Shown: positions 15,782-25,241, counted from the first letter of the stretch. The stretch: 64,000 nucleotides of DNA from JBMNQH01 sp050944035 (GCA_050944035.1 JBMNQH010000010.1:1-64000), one strand, 5' to 3'. Translations and numbers: made by a program. Notes: generated from the letters alone by a model not told the origin.

Positions 15782-16966
15782 TCATCTGTAAGACGCAGCA
15801 AGCTTTTGAAATACCGGTAGCGCTTTTTCAACCCGTTCTGTCGGAACACAGTAGGCAATGCGGAAATGTCCGGGACAGCCGAAGTTATCCCCGGGTACGA
15901 GCATCAAATCCATTGCCATTGCGCGTTTACAAAACGCCTTTGCATCCCGTTCAGGGGAACGGGGGAACATATAGAAGGTTCCGCCCGGCTCAACGCAGTT
16001 GTATCCGTACGCCGTCAAAGCGCGGAACAGAATATCTTTGTTGGTCTCATAGACGGCAAGATCAGAGGTCAAGTCACAAACCGATGCAACTGTACGCTGC
16101 ATCAGGGAAGCGGCACCGTTATGTCCGGTTGTGCGGGAGATCTGGGAACACAGTGCAATGATCTGATCGGCGTATGGAGAGGCAGGGTTGACAGCCAGAT
16201 ATCCAATGCGTTCTCCCGGCAGAGAGATGGATTTGCTGAAGGAATAACAGGTGATCGTGTTTGGATAGAAATTCGCAACATAGGGACTGTCGATTCCCTT
16301 GAATACAATGTCGCGGTAGGGTTCGTCCGAAATCAGGAAAATGGAATGTCCAAATTCTCTGGATTTTTCAGTCAAAATTTCTGCCAGACGACGAATCGTA
16401 TCAGTGGAATAAACGATGCCGGAAGGATTGTTAGGAGAGTTGACCAAAACTGCGGCTGTTGCCGGTGTAAGCATAGTTTCTAGTGCGGAAAAATTGATCT
16501 GAAAGGTATCAATATCTGCAGGGACAACGGTCAATTTCAAGCCGGCACCAGCAGTATAGGGAATATATTCCGGAAAATACGGGGCAAAGGTCAAAATCGT
16601 ATCACCGGGGTTGGTGACTGCACGGAACGCATGGGCCAGCGCGCCGGCTGCACCGCTGGTCATAAAAAGATTCTGCGGTTGATATTTTGTGCCGTACCGC
16701 CGGTTGAGATCTTCTGCAATCTGCGCCCTCACTTCCGGGATGCCACCGGCTGGACTGTAACCATGCAGTGCAAGTGGATCCAATGTGCGGACACACTGTA
16801 CAATGGTATCCTCGACCGCAGCAGGTGCTGGTACAGAAGGGTTGCCAAGGCTGAAATCGTAAACATTTTCTGCGCCGATTTCCTTTGCACGCTTTTGAGA
16901 ATGGTGAAAAATTTCAAAGATGATGTCCTTTTCTTGCAGCATCATCGTATACTGTTGATTTAACAT
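15782..16966 (-). CDS. Class I/II aminotransferase
   Basis: Pyridoxal-phosphate enzyme of the aspartate aminotransferase fold, cytoplasmic. YDFSLGNPSVPAPAAV begins the domain. NSPNNPSGIVY (about 174-184) is the substrate/cofactor loop, SDEPYRDIVF holds the Asp and Tyr that bind the cofactor, and the Schiff-base Lys is in CYSFSKSISLPGERIGY (about 237-253). YCVPTERVEKALPVF closes the small domain. ATG 16966 has GAGGTG seven bases upstream; the ORF extension to 17068 is upstream of this site. A promoter is visible at 17004-17032. Substrate preference cannot be deduced from sequence. It could act on aromatic or aspartate-type amino acids. Confidence 0.88.
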   Translation of the reverse strand: MLNQQYTMMLQEKDIIFEIFHHSQKRAKEIGAENVYDFSLGNPSVPAPAAVEDTIVQCVRTLDPLALHGYSPAGGIPEVRAQIAEDLNRRYGTKYQPQNLFMTSGAAGALAHAFRAVTNPGDTILTFAPYFPEYIPYTAGAGLKLTVVPADIDTFQINFSALETMLTPATAAVLVNSPNNPSGIVYSTDTIRRLAEILTEKSREFGHSIFLISDEPYRDIVFKGIDSPYVANFYPNTITCYSFSKSISLPGERIGYLAVNPASPYADQIIALCSQISRTTGHNGAASLMQRTVASVCDLTSDLAVYETNKDILFRALTAYGYNCVEPGGTFYMFPRSPERDAKAFCKRAMAMDLMLVPGDNFGCPGHFRIAYCVPTERVEKALPVFQKLAASYR

Positions 16967-17003
16967 GACCGTCACCTCGTACAATACAAATAAAACTGAC
17001 TTT

Positions 17004-17032
17004 ATCTTATCACAGGAAAGGGGGAATAACAA
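17004..17032 (-). promoter_or_regulatory. Promoter of the aminotransferase gene
   Basis: Minus-strand TTGTTA (17032-17027) and TAAGAT (17009-17004) separated by 17 bases, about 40 bases upstream of the start codon. Confidence 0.5.
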
Positions 17033-17122
17033 GAATCCTGCTCGTTGACGAATGACAAATTTCAACATATAATATTTTTATTCTCAATTTTTAAACTGAC
17101 CGATATTGAAAGAGGCTGAACT

Positions 17123-18199
17123 ATGGAAACTTACTCAATTCTGATTCCTTCCTATACGGTGGGACCAAAGGCATATAAAGCAATTCCGGAGTATTGCAAA
17201 CGATATGGAACAAAAGCCGTCGTCATCGGCGGACACAAGGCGATGGCGGCAGCAAAAGAGAAGCTGTTGGCCGCAGTGGCACAGTCCGATCTGACGATTA
17301 CCGATTTTCTCTGGTTTGGGAAAGACTGCACCTACTCGTCCGCAAGAGCATTGGAACAACTCCAAGCCGTGCAGGAGGCGGATATGATTTTTGCTGTTGG
17401 TGGCGGAAAAGCGGTTGATACCTGTAAACTGGTGAGTCTGGATCTCGGAAAACCCTATTTTTCTTTTCCGACCATTGCGTCCAATTGTGCGGCCGCTTCT
17501 TCACTTTCCATTGTCTACCGGGAAGATGGAAGCTTCTGCGACTTTGTCCATCTGTTGGAGTCTGCAAAACACATCTTTATTGACACGGAAATCATTGCCC
17601 AAGCACCGGTGCAGTATCTTTGGGCCGGCATTGGGGATACCTATGCCAAATATTACGAAGTCAGCGTATCGGCAAAAGGGGAGCGACTTTCACATTATAA
17701 GGCGATGGGCGTCAATCTGAGCCAGATGTGCATGGAATCGCTCTTGCAGCATGGGGAACAGGCGCTGAAGGACAATGAACAGAAAAGGCCGTCTCAGGAT
17801 CTGGAACAGGCAGCGCTGGCAATTATCATTACAACCGGCTGGGTATCCATGCTGGTTGCCCGCGATCACACGATGGACTACAACGGTGGCGTTGCACATG
17901 CAGTGTTTTACGGGCTCTGTAACCTGCAGGGGTTTGAAGAGACCCATCTGCACGGTGTTGTGGTCGGCTTTGGCGTCCTGATGCTACTTCTGATTGACGG
18001 GCAAGAAGAAGCCTATCAAAAGATGGTTGCTTTCAACAAACGTGTGAATCTGCCAACCACTCTGGAAGAAATCGGCGTCACATTCGATCAGTTTTGTTCG
18101 GTAGCAGAACAGATCACACAGGATGAGGATTTGGAACACTATCCCTATCGCGTCACCGTGGAGATGTTGAACGCTGCTGCAAAACGGCTGGAACGATAA
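17123..18199 (+). CDS. Iron-containing alcohol dehydrogenase, glycerol-dehydrogenase-like
   Basis: Metal- and NAD-dependent dehydrogenase of the glycerol dehydrogenase branch. The NAD-binding loop reads MIFAVGGGKAVDTCK (about 90-104). Metal ligands are seen as Asp in AGIGDTYAKYYE (about 170-181), His in NGGVAHAVFYG and His in ETHLHGVVVGFG. PTIASNCAAASSLSIVY is the conserved PT-A-T/S-x-A loop. The length of 358 residues is normal. It is followed after a 260-base gap by a secondary alcohol dehydrogenase with its own promoter, so the two are not one operon. The substrate may be glycerol or another small diol; related enzymes act on other substrates. Confidence 0.85.
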   Translation: METYSILIPSYTVGPKAYKAIPEYCKRYGTKAVVIGGHKAMAAAKEKLLAAVAQSDLTITDFLWFGKDCTYSSARALEQLQAVQEADMIFAVGGGKAVDTCKLVSLDLGKPYFSFPTIASNCAAASSLSIVYREDGSFCDFVHLLESAKHIFIDTEIIAQAPVQYLWAGIGDTYAKYYEVSVSAKGERLSHYKAMGVNLSQMCMESLLQHGEQALKDNEQKRPSQDLEQAALAIIITTGWVSMLVARDHTMDYNGGVAHAVFYGLCNLQGFEETHLHGVVVGFGVLMLLLIDGQEEAYQKMVAFNKRVNLPTTLEEIGVTFDQFCSVAEQITQDEDLEHYPYRVTVEMLNAAAKRLER

Positions 18200-18459
18200 G
18201 CTTATCCGTTTAGAACGATTCGCAAAGATAAGATATCCGGAAGCAGAGAACTGCACCATGATATTAAAAAATTTCAGAGCAACTGTGTCTATGGTATCTG
18301 ATTTTATTCATTTTATTTATTTTATTTATAAATATGGATAAATTATTTATAAATATTGCCAAAAACATTGACAAAAATTTAATTACTTGCTAAAGTTCAA
18401 AGTAGCTTAATTAAGCTTAATTAACTACATCTAGATTTTTGTTATTTAAGGAGAGAACT
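18200..18459 (+). promoter_or_regulatory. Promoter and operator-like palindrome of the secondary alcohol dehydrogenase
   Basis: TTGACA (18368-18373), 17 bases, then TGC-TAAAGT (-10 at 18391-18396, extended by TG). Immediately downstream lies a perfect 18-bp palindrome TTAATTAAGCTTAATTAA (18407-18424), positioned at about +5 to +22, as expected for a repressor operator. Further upstream the sequence is very AT-rich with two copies of TTATTTATAAATAT. The ribosome binding site AAGGAG precedes ATG 18460. Confidence 0.65.
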
Positions 18460-19518
18460 ATGAAAGGTTTCGCAATGCTTACTATCGGAAAAACTGGCTG
18501 GATTACGAAAAAAGAACCCATCTGTGGTCCTATGGATGCAATCTGCAAGCCCATAGCATTGGCTCCTTGCACTTCTGACGTACATACCGTCTGGGCCGGT
18601 GCCATTGGTGACCGACATAATATGATTCTTGGCCATGAAGCCGTGGGTGAGGTTGTTGAGGTTGGATCCTGTGTAAAGGACTTCAAGGTAGGAGACAAGG
18701 TTCTTGTATCCGCGATTACACCTGACTGGAACTCTATCGAGGCACAGGATTGTTATCCTATGCATTCAGGCGGTATGCTGGCAGGTTGGAAGTTCTCCAA
18801 TTTCAAAGACGGTGTTTTCAGCGAGTATTTCCATGTAAATGATGCCGACGGTAATCTGGCTCTGTTGCCGGAAGGAATGGATTTGGGTGCCGCCTGCATG
18901 ATCAGCGATATGGTTCCCACAGGTATGCACGGTGTTGAACTTGCAGACGTGCAGTTCGGTGACAATGTGGCTGTGATTGGAATCGGACCCGTTGGTCTGA
19001 TGTCTGTTGCTGGTGCTGCTTTGAAAGGCGCTGCCAGCATCTATGCGGTAGGCTCCCGCAAAAATTGTGCAGACTTGGCTCTGCAATTCGGTGCAACCGA
19101 CATTATTAACTACCGCAACGGCGATATTGTAGAACAAATTATGGAAAAGACCCACGGCAAATATCTGGATCGCATTATCATTGCTGGCGGCGACGTGAAC
19201 ACGATGCAGCAAGCCATTCGTATGCTCAAGCCAGGCGGAAAAATCGGCAACGTGAACTATCTGGGTGAAGGTGATTTCATCGGTGTACCCCGTGTGGAAT
19301 GGGGTTGCGGTATGAGTCACAAGCAGATCATTGGCGGTCTGATGCCCGGTGGACGTCTGCGTTCTGAAAAGCTGGCACGTCTAGTGGAAGTCGGTCGGAT
19401 TCATCCGGAAAAACTTATTACCCATACCTTCCACGGTCTGGAAAACGTGGAAGCTGCCCTGATGTTGATGAAAGACAAACCCGCTGACTTGATCAAGCCA
19501 TTGGTAATCATTGACTGA
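18460..19518 (+). CDS. NADP-dependent secondary alcohol (isopropanol) dehydrogenase
   Basis: Zinc-dependent medium-chain dehydrogenase very similar to the Clostridium beijerinckii primary-secondary alcohol dehydrogenase. It starts MKGFAMLTIGKTGWI and continues with PCTSDVHTVWAGAIGDRHNMILGHEAVGEVVEVG, which holds the catalytic zinc ligands Cys and His-Glu. HSGGMLAGWKFSNFKDGVFSEYFHVNDADGNLALLP is a diagnostic block of this subfamily. VIGIGPVGLMSVAGAALKGA is the Rossmann loop, and VGSRKN after it is the NADP-phosphate binding turn. Like the clostridial enzyme it lacks the structural-zinc Cys cluster. It interconverts acetone or short ketones and secondary alcohols. Start ATG 18460 follows AAGGAGAG. 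Confidence 0.93.
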   Translation: MKGFAMLTIGKTGWITKKEPICGPMDAICKPIALAPCTSDVHTVWAGAIGDRHNMILGHEAVGEVVEVGSCVKDFKVGDKVLVSAITPDWNSIEAQDCYPMHSGGMLAGWKFSNFKDGVFSEYFHVNDADGNLALLPEGMDLGAACMISDMVPTGMHGVELADVQFGDNVAVIGIGPVGLMSVAGAALKGAASIYAVGSRKNCADLALQFGATDIINYRNGDIVEQIMEKTHGKYLDRIIIAGGDVNTMQQAIRMLKPGGKIGNVNYLGEGDFIGVPRVEWGCGMSHKQIIGGLMPGGRLRSEKLARLVEVGRIHPEKLITHTFHGLENVEAALMLMKDKPADLIKPLVIID

Positions 19519-19615
19519 TTTTCTGAAAGTATGATTCATTGCTTTATACGAAAAGAAAGTTCAGATTTTGGGCGTTCGGGCAAGAAGTATAAAGCTACTA
19601 CCGAAATTAATACGA

Positions 19616-19647
19616 CAACACCCTCGATTATGGAATCGAGGGTGTTG
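19616..19647. terminator. Bidirectional terminator
   Basis: A perfect 14-bp inverted repeat (19616-19629 with 19634-19647, loop ATGG) separates the alcohol dehydrogenase from the convergent NlpC/P60 gene. Confidence 0.85.
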
Positions 19648-19667
19648 CTATATTGTACAAGATGGAA

Positions 19668-20966
19668 TTAGACCACACGACGGATGGTAAAGCCGGAGCG
19701 AATGATGTTGACAGAACTGATGACAATACCGCTGCGGGAATTCAGCGCATTGACCATCATGCCATCGCCGATATAGATGCCAACGTGACCGGTGTAACAT
19801 ACGATATCACCAGGCTGTGCATTTGCATAACTGACAGCTCTGCCACAGGTCTCCTGACCGTAGGAGGTACGGGGCAGGGAATAGCCGAAGTGCTTGTAGA
19901 CGCTCATAACAAATCCGGAACAGTCGCAGCCATTTGTCAAACTGGTCCCGCCCCAAACATAAGGATTTCCGATAAACTGGCAGGCATACGCCGCAATCTG
20001 GGAACCAAGACCGCTGTTGTTAGACGGAGTAGGTTCTGTCGGTGTGGTAGAAGTTGTTGTCTGCTCTTCTGGCAGGGTTGTCTGCTGTTCTTGCCGCTGT
20101 TGTTGTGCTGCTTCCGCTTCGGCTTGACGCTGTGCCTCAGCCGCTGCCGCAGCTTCCAGCGCGGCAACCTGTGCGGCATATTCAGCCTCAGAAGAAACAA
20201 TATCTGCCTCTAATTCCTCACTCTGCTGTTCCAGAGAGGAAATTTGATCCGCATAAACGGATTCATTTTCCTGTATCACTGCAAGCGCAGCATCTGCAGC
20301 CTGATAAGCAGCGTCTGCTTCAGCTTTCTGTGTCTCAAGGTCAGACAGTGCCTGTTCCAGTTCGGCTTCCTCCGCTTCCAGCTCCGCTTTGGTTTCCTCC
20401 ACGGTCTGACGGACTTGTTCCAGTTCACCCATGACATTATTGTCGTAGGACATAATTTCGCTAATCAAATTGATGTTGTCGAGTAAGTCGCTGAAGTTTT
20501 GGGAGGAAAAGAGAATCTGCCAATAAGAAAGGGTTCCGCTCTCTTCCATTGAGCGAACACGGGAACAGAACAAACGATAATAATCCTCTTCATCTGCCTC
20601 GGCTTCGACAAGCTCCGCCTGCGTTTCTGCAATCTGCGCCTGATACTCGCCAATCATATTATTGGTATTGGCCACCTGTTCTGCCAACGTATCCGCCTGC
20701 TGTTGATAGAGAAGGCACTGATCCACTGCGGAATCCTTTTGAGACTGAAGGCCATCAATCTGCGATTGCAAATCTCCAATCTTGGACTGCAATTCCGTTT
20801 GTTGACCTTTCATCGCATCAATTTCCTCTTGGGTAACCGCATCCGCAGAGAGAGACAGGTTCGAACAAGTAAAGATCGAAAGGCCGAGCAGAATTGCCAG
20901 AGAGGTCGATGCAAAGCGTGTAAAAAATCGCCTTCGAGAAGAAAGGGTAATATATGTATGATGCAT
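19668..20966 (-). CDS. Secreted peptidoglycan hydrolase: coiled coil plus NlpC/P60
   Basis: Exported cell-wall endopeptidase of the CwlO/SagA/PcsB layout. An N-terminal Sec signal (RRRFFTRFASTSLAILLGLSIF) leads to a long coiled coil (about 45-270) rich in Gln, Glu and Ala, which in PcsB/CwlO proteins is controlled by FtsEX. A Ser/Thr/Pro linker at about 290-320 precedes the NlpC/P60 domain: GNPYVWGGTSLTNGCDCSGFVMSVYKHFG (catalytic Cys in DCSGF), GDIVCYTGHVGIYIGDG (catalytic His). It probably cuts D-Glu to diamino-acid bonds. ATG 20966 with AAGGAG upstream is preferred over ATG 20990. It stands alone between terminators. Confidence 0.9.
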   Translation of the reverse strand: MHHTYITLSSRRRFFTRFASTSLAILLGLSIFTCSNLSLSADAVTQEEIDAMKGQQTELQSKIGDLQSQIDGLQSQKDSAVDQCLLYQQQADTLAEQVANTNNMIGEYQAQIAETQAELVEAEADEEDYYRLFCSRVRSMEESGTLSYWQILFSSQNFSDLLDNINLISEIMSYDNNVMGELEQVRQTVEETKAELEAEEAELEQALSDLETQKAEADAAYQAADAALAVIQENESVYADQISSLEQQSEELEADIVSSEAEYAAQVAALEAAAAAEAQRQAEAEAAQQQRQEQQTTLPEEQTTTSTTPTEPTPSNNSGLGSQIAAYACQFIGNPYVWGGTSLTNGCDCSGFVMSVYKHFGYSLPRTSYGQETCGRAVSYANAQPGDIVCYTGHVGIYIGDGMMVNALNSRSGIVISSVNIIRSGFTIRRVV

Positions 20967-21165
20967 AAAATGGTTCTCCTTGGTAAACATCGCATGAGAC
21001 AGAACACCAACAATGCGAGGAAATTTCTGGACTGCGTCTTATGTAATATGTTATAGTTTACATTACAAATATGAACGAATTATTAACAAAAGAAAAAACC
21101 GATGAAAACCGTCGCGTTTACAAATAAATTATACATGGGAAACCACACGATAGACAGTCAGCGCG

Positions 21166-21855
21166 TCATTTTTCATACGAAACTGGATGTACAAACCATA
21201 GATCCACGACTGTTAGCACGTCATTTTCCACACGGAACTGGATATCAAAACCGGCAAATTCCAAACCATAGATCCGCGTCGGATTCTTCAGATAACGAGG
21301 ACGTGGATCAGAAGCCAATACCGCAATTAGAGCGGCGCGGTGTTCTTCTGGAAATTGTTCCAACAGATCTTGCGGAAATAAAACCTCCAATACGGGAACG
21401 GGAACAGTATCAGTAAAACCACAGACAGCATCCGGATGACAATCCAGTTCAATATAGGGTTTGATATCATAAATGGGTGTGCCGTCCATAAGATCCGCCC
21501 CGGAGACGTGGAGCACAGGACCAAGCTCCGTATGCAGTTCAATGTGATCCAGTTTGACCGAAGAGAGACCAATTGGATTGGGACGAAACGGGGAGCGCGT
21601 TGCAAACACACCCATCCGTGTATTACCACCCAGTCTTGGCGGGCGAACAGTGGGGGACCAGGTTTCCCGGATATTTTCGGAAAATTCCCAGATTAACCAG
21701 ATATGTGAAAACCCTTCCAGCCCGCGTAAAGCATCCGGGCTGCGATACTCCGGTTCAAAAATAATTCTGGCTTTCAGGTCATCAATCAGACCACTTTGGC
21801 GTGGGATACCAAACTTTGTCGGAAAATCTGTACGAATGCGCGCAATTGTTTTCAT
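21166..21855 (-). CDS. trmO: tRNA (N6-threonylcarbamoyladenosine37-N6)-methyltransferase TrmO
   Basis: SAM-dependent methyltransferase of the TrmO/YaeB beta-barrel family that converts t6A37 to m6t6A37 in tRNA-Thr. Conserved N-terminal IARIRTDFPTKFGIPRQSGL, then FEPEYRSPDALRGLEGFSHIWLIWEFS, and the family signature TRSPFRPNPIGLSSVKL (about 88-104), followed by GADLMDGTPIYDIKPYI. The C-terminal extension (about 145-229) is the second domain found in the longer bacterial forms. The start is ATG 21855. It is separated from the upstream phosphoesterase by 32 bases and probably follows it in one transcript. Confidence 0.92.
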   Translation of the reverse strand: MKTIARIRTDFPTKFGIPRQSGLIDDLKARIIFEPEYRSPDALRGLEGFSHIWLIWEFSENIRETWSPTVRPPRLGGNTRMGVFATRSPFRPNPIGLSSVKLDHIELHTELGPVLHVSGADLMDGTPIYDIKPYIELDCHPDAVCGFTDTVPVPVLEVLFPQDLLEQFPEEHRAALIAVLASDPRPRYLKNPTRIYGLEFAGFDIQFRVENDVLTVVDLWFVHPVSYEK

Positions 21856-21887
21856 AATGTTGTATGCTCTCCTTCCGATTCGCTTGG

Positions 21888-22634
21888 CTATACCAGTCGG
21901 ACAATTTGCTCATATAGCAGAACGAATCGATCTTCGACTATCTTATTGTCATGATAATGCCCGAAACACCAGAATTGAAACTGACACCGCCGCCGGATCT
22001 CTTCAAAGAAATCAGTCAGCGGATCTGTCTGGTAGGAACCGTTCCCCAAAATTTTGACAATGCTGCTCGGGCAACAATGGGAAATGATATAGTCTACAGA
22101 CCATCCGGCTTGTTCCAGGTTATCCAAGGCAATCGCATACTCCGTTTCGTTCGGCAGTTCCTCTTTCCACCAGGAGCGATGATTGATTCGAAATTCCGCG
22201 TTACGGGCCTTTAAGCGCCTATAGTTTTGTTTAAACCCAGGATCATCGGGTTCCAATATTCCGTCTTTTATGTCATGGGAACTGGCGCCGCCCATCGCAA
22301 AAAACCGTTTTCCCTGGATCTCATAAATCTGTCCCCGCATGAGGTGGAGGATAGAAGGACGAATTCTCTGCACCTGCCCACCGTGCCATTCTGATACAGA
22401 ATACGTTTCCAACAGCTCATAGTTCGAGTGATTACCGGTGACAAACAGAGTGGTAAATGGTTTAGCGTCCAGCCAGTCCAACCAATGCCGTTCATTTGGA
22501 CTGTTGTCCCAAATACCAAAATCGCCGCAAACAATTACATAATCGTTTTTGGTCATTGTAGTTTGTTCATGAAAGATCGTTTTTTTGAATCGTGTAAAAT
22601 CCCCGTGCGTATCGCCTGTAATAAAAATAGCCAT
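21888..22634 (-). CDS. Metallophosphoesterase (calcineurin-like)
   Basis: Dinuclear-metal phosphoesterase. Metal motifs in order: GDTHGDF (about 7-13), VICGDFGIWD, VTGNHSNYELL, SHCCP and FGHYHD. The substrate is unknown; it may be a nucleotide, protein phosphate or diester. ATG 22634 is preferred because AAAGGA lies six bases upstream and the protein begins directly with the strand leading to the first metal motif; the extension to 22715 is poorly supported. A terminator for the HD gene lies just upstream. Confidence 0.85.
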   Translation of the reverse strand: MAIFITGDTHGDFTRFKKTIFHEQTTMTKNDYVIVCGDFGIWDNSPNERHWLDWLDAKPFTTLFVTGNHSNYELLETYSVSEWHGGQVQRIRPSILHLMRGQIYEIQGKRFFAMGGASSHDIKDGILEPDDPGFKQNYRRLKARNAEFRINHRSWWKEELPNETEYAIALDNLEQAGWSVDYIISHCCPSSIVKILGNGSYQTDPLTDFFEEIRRRCQFQFWCFGHYHDNKIVEDRFVLLYEQIVRLV

Positions 22635-22691
22635 ATCGTATCCTTTTCTTTTTATTGTACCATACCATTGCATCCTGCTCAACCATAAAAA

Positions 22692-22725
22692 ACAAATGGC
22701 ATCTGCATAAAGCAAATGCCATTCC
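22692..22725 (-). terminator. Terminator after the HD-domain gene
   Basis: On the minus strand AATGGCATTTGC / GCAGATGCCATT forms a hairpin followed by TGTTTTTTA, 20 bases after the HD gene stop. Confidence 0.75.
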
Positions 22726-22744
22726 GATACAGGATAAAAACTTA

Positions 22745-23404
22745 TTAAACCAGCTGTTGCTCGTTGATAATCAACTTAAAGCTGAGTCCCAGTTTTTCCG
22801 CAGCTTTTCTGCACAAAACCATACGATTCAGGAAAATTTCAAAATAGTCCATCACGGAACTATAATGCGTATCAACGGTCAGCTTCAATTTAATCAGAGT
22901 ATGCGCTTCGTTGATTTTCAGAATCGACTCTTTGACGGAGTAGTTTACTCTGTCGTGGATATCAAAATTTGTGGTATCCGTATTGCGCACACGGGTGCGC
23001 CGGACATCACTTTTGTCCGCAAGGATCAATGCAGCGGCAATGGGATTGACTGGAACACCGGTGCCTTCGTCATGATTCCCAATCGCGGTCACGATTGTTG
23101 CAATATCTTCCGCAGGCATTTCCAGATTGTCCAAAATACGGAATGCCATAACTGCACCGCTTTGGCTGTGGTCAACGCGGTTGACCAGATTCCCAATATC
23201 GTGGAGATAAGCCGCCATCTGCACCAGTTCTACACTATGCTCTGGGAAGCCCAACGTTTCAAGAATATATTTGCAATTCTCTGCCACTTTGCTTACATGG
23301 GCAAAGCTGTGCTCGGTAAAGCCAAGTGCCCGCAGAGAATCGTCTGCTTTTTTTATATACGTTTGAATGTCCTGATTTTGTCTCAATTCCTGATATGTCA
23401 GCAT
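22745..23404 (-). CDS. HD-domain phosphohydrolase
   Basis: Predicted metal-dependent phosphohydrolase. HD-superfamily ligands: His in SFAHVSKV (about 33-40), His-Asp in AAYLHDIGNL (about 64-73) and further His/Asp in GNHDEGTG and ILADKSDVRRTRVRN. The VNPIAAALILADKSDVRR block resembles clostridial stand-alone HD proteins annotated as phosphohydrolases. No regulatory domain is attached. It lies 80 bases after the Na/Pi cotransporter in the same direction and may be cotranscribed. Substrate unknown. Confidence 0.8.
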   Translation of the reverse strand: MLTYQELRQNQDIQTYIKKADDSLRALGFTEHSFAHVSKVAENCKYILETLGFPEHSVELVQMAAYLHDIGNLVNRVDHSQSGAVMAFRILDNLEMPAEDIATIVTAIGNHDEGTGVPVNPIAAALILADKSDVRRTRVRNTDTTNFDIHDRVNYSVKESILKINEAHTLIKLKLTVDTHYSSVMDYFEIFLNRMVLCRKAAEKLGLSFKLIINEQQLV

Positions 23405-23483
23405 AAAAACGCCTCCTTCTGCCTTTTCTTATTATACACAACATGCTTGGAATTGCAAAGCATACTGTGTAAAGAAATATAAA

Positions 23484-25241
23484 TTATTCAGCAATGGCAT
23501 ACTTTTCGGAGTACGCTTTGAATTTCTCAACAAACGCTGGATTGCCGCCCGTTTTGATGCTGTCAAGATAGGCATGGATATCGAAGCGATCATGCGACAT
23601 TTCAATCTGACAAACTGCGATATTGGAGCAATGATCGGAGACGCGCTCAAAGTTGGTCAACAGATCGTTGAATACGAAGCCGATTTCCACAGTACAGGCG
23701 CCGGTTTGCAAGCGTCGAACATGCTCGTTCTTCAGCATAATTTGCAGGTCATCGATCACTTCTTCCAGTGGTTCTACAGAAAGTGCTGTTTCAAGATCGT
23801 CATTGACAAAGGCCGTAACTGCAAGATGGACAATTTCAATCAGTGCATCGGTTACCACTTGCAACTCACCGTAAGCCTTTTCAGAGAAGGAAAACTGCTT
23901 ATCATAGAGTTCTTTTGCTGACTCGGAAATATTCAGTGCATGGTCACTGATTCGCTCAAAATCGTTGATACAACGCAGCAACTTAGAAACCTGACGGTCA
24001 TCCTCATCACTCAGATCTTTTGTGCTGAGTGTTACCAGATATGTGCCAAGTTGATCTTCATAGTGATCCGTCTGCTCTTCCATCTGTTCTACCTGTCTGG
24101 CGGTCTCTTCACTGTAGGAACCAAGCAGGGTAATGGAGAGCAGGATGTTTTCCTGTACCAGCAGCGCCATTTCTCCGGCAATTTCTCTGCAACGTTCTAC
24201 TGCGATGGTCGGCATGGACATCAGACGGGGATCAAGAACGGATACCGCAGTCTGTTCTTCCTTCGGAGCATCAGGAATGGTTCGACAGGCAAGCCTTTCC
24301 AGTTGCTTGGTAAAGGGGAAGAGCAGAATCGTGCAAAGCACATTAAAGGAAGTATGGATGACTGCAATCCCAAAGGCATTGATGCTGTTTGTGAGGAAGG
24401 CAAAGTGTACAACTGCGTTGAGACTATAAAATGCTACCAGACAAAAGATTGTGCCGATGATATTGAAATATAGATGAATCAATGCGGTACGGCGTGCGTT
24501 TTTATTCGTACCGACAGAAGAAATCAGGGCGGTAATGCAAGTACCGATGTTCTGGCCCATAATAATCGGAATTGCGCTGCCGATTGTGACAGAGCCTGTT
24601 ACAGCCAGTGCCTGGAGAATACCGACGGAAGCAGAAGAACTCTGAATGATGCCGGTCAATAAAGCACCAGCCAGAACGCCAAGAATAGGGTTAGAGAACA
24701 TCAGCAGGATGTTGGTAAAAGCCGGAACCGAGGCAAGCGGCTTTACTGCGCCGGACATCGCTTCCATACCAAACATCAAAATAGAGAAACCCAGCAGGAC
24801 AACGCCAATGTCCTTTTTCTTTTCCTGTTTGATGAACATATAAAGAATGACACCAATCACAGCAAGAACGGGGGTAAAGGAGGAGGGCTTCAACAACTGG
24901 ACGACCAGATTGTCCCCCTCCAGACCGGTTAAACTCAACAACCAAGCAGTGATCGTGGTACCGATATTAGCGCCCATAATAACACCGGTTGCCTGACTGA
25001 GTTTCATCAGGCCGGAGTTGACAAACCCAACGACCATGACCGTTGTTGCAGAAGATGACTGGATGACCGCTGTAACACCGGCGCCAAGCAGTAATCCCTT
25101 AATTGGTTTATCGGTAAGACGGGAAAGAATTCCCTTTAAACGATTGCCGGCAGACTTTTCCAGCGCTTGCCCCATCAGGTTCATGCCAAACAGAAACATG
25201 GCCAATCCGCCGAGCAACGATAAAATTCCAAAAATATCCAT
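23484..25241 (-). CDS. Na+/phosphate cotransporter with C-terminal PhoU-like domain
   Basis: Inner-membrane symporter of the NptA/YjbB Na/Pi family (PNaS). The membrane part (about 1-320) has two inverted repeats with the signature QSSSA: GVTAVIQSSSATTVMVVGFVNSG and TGIIQSSSASVGILQALAVTG, plus GANIGTTITAW and GQNIGTCITAL. The cytoplasmic part (about 340-560) is helical and PhoU-like (RCINDFERISDHALNISESAKELYD; NFERVSDHCSNIAVCQIE). The EN/ERxSDHxxNI repeats are the PhoU metal-binding motif. ATG 25241 follows GGAGG. Upstream repeats resemble a Pho box, so phosphate-starvation control is likely. Confidence 0.92.
   Translation of the reverse strand: MDIFGILSLLGGLAMFLFGMNLMGQALEKSAGNRLKGILSRLTDKPIKGLLLGAGVTAVIQSSSATTVMVVGFVNSGLMKLSQATGVIMGANIGTTITAWLLSLTGLEGDNLVVQLLKPSSFTPVLAVIGVILYMFIKQEKKKDIGVVLLGFSILMFGMEAMSGAVKPLASVPAFTNILLMFSNPILGVLAGALLTGIIQSSSASVGILQALAVTGSVTIGSAIPIIMGQNIGTCITALISSVGTNKNARRTALIHLYFNIIGTIFCLVAFYSLNAVVHFAFLTNSINAFGIAVIHTSFNVLCTILLFPFTKQLERLACRTIPDAPKEEQTAVSVLDPRLMSMPTIAVERCREIAGEMALLVQENILLSITLLGSYSEETARQVEQMEEQTDHYEDQLGTYLVTLSTKDLSDEDDRQVSKLLRCINDFERISDHALNISESAKELYDKQFSFSEKAYGELQVVTDALIEIVHLAVTAFVNDDLETALSVEPLEEVIDDLQIMLKNEHVRRLQTGACTVEIGFVFNDLLTNFERVSDHCSNIAVCQIEMSHDRFDIHAYLDSIKTGGNPAFVEKFKAYSEKYAIAE

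Noticed and set aside
20857..20885. GGTTCGAAC-like sequence suggesting a tRNA T-arm
   Set aside because: It is inside the signal-peptide region of the NlpC/P60 gene and no acceptor or anticodon arms surround it.
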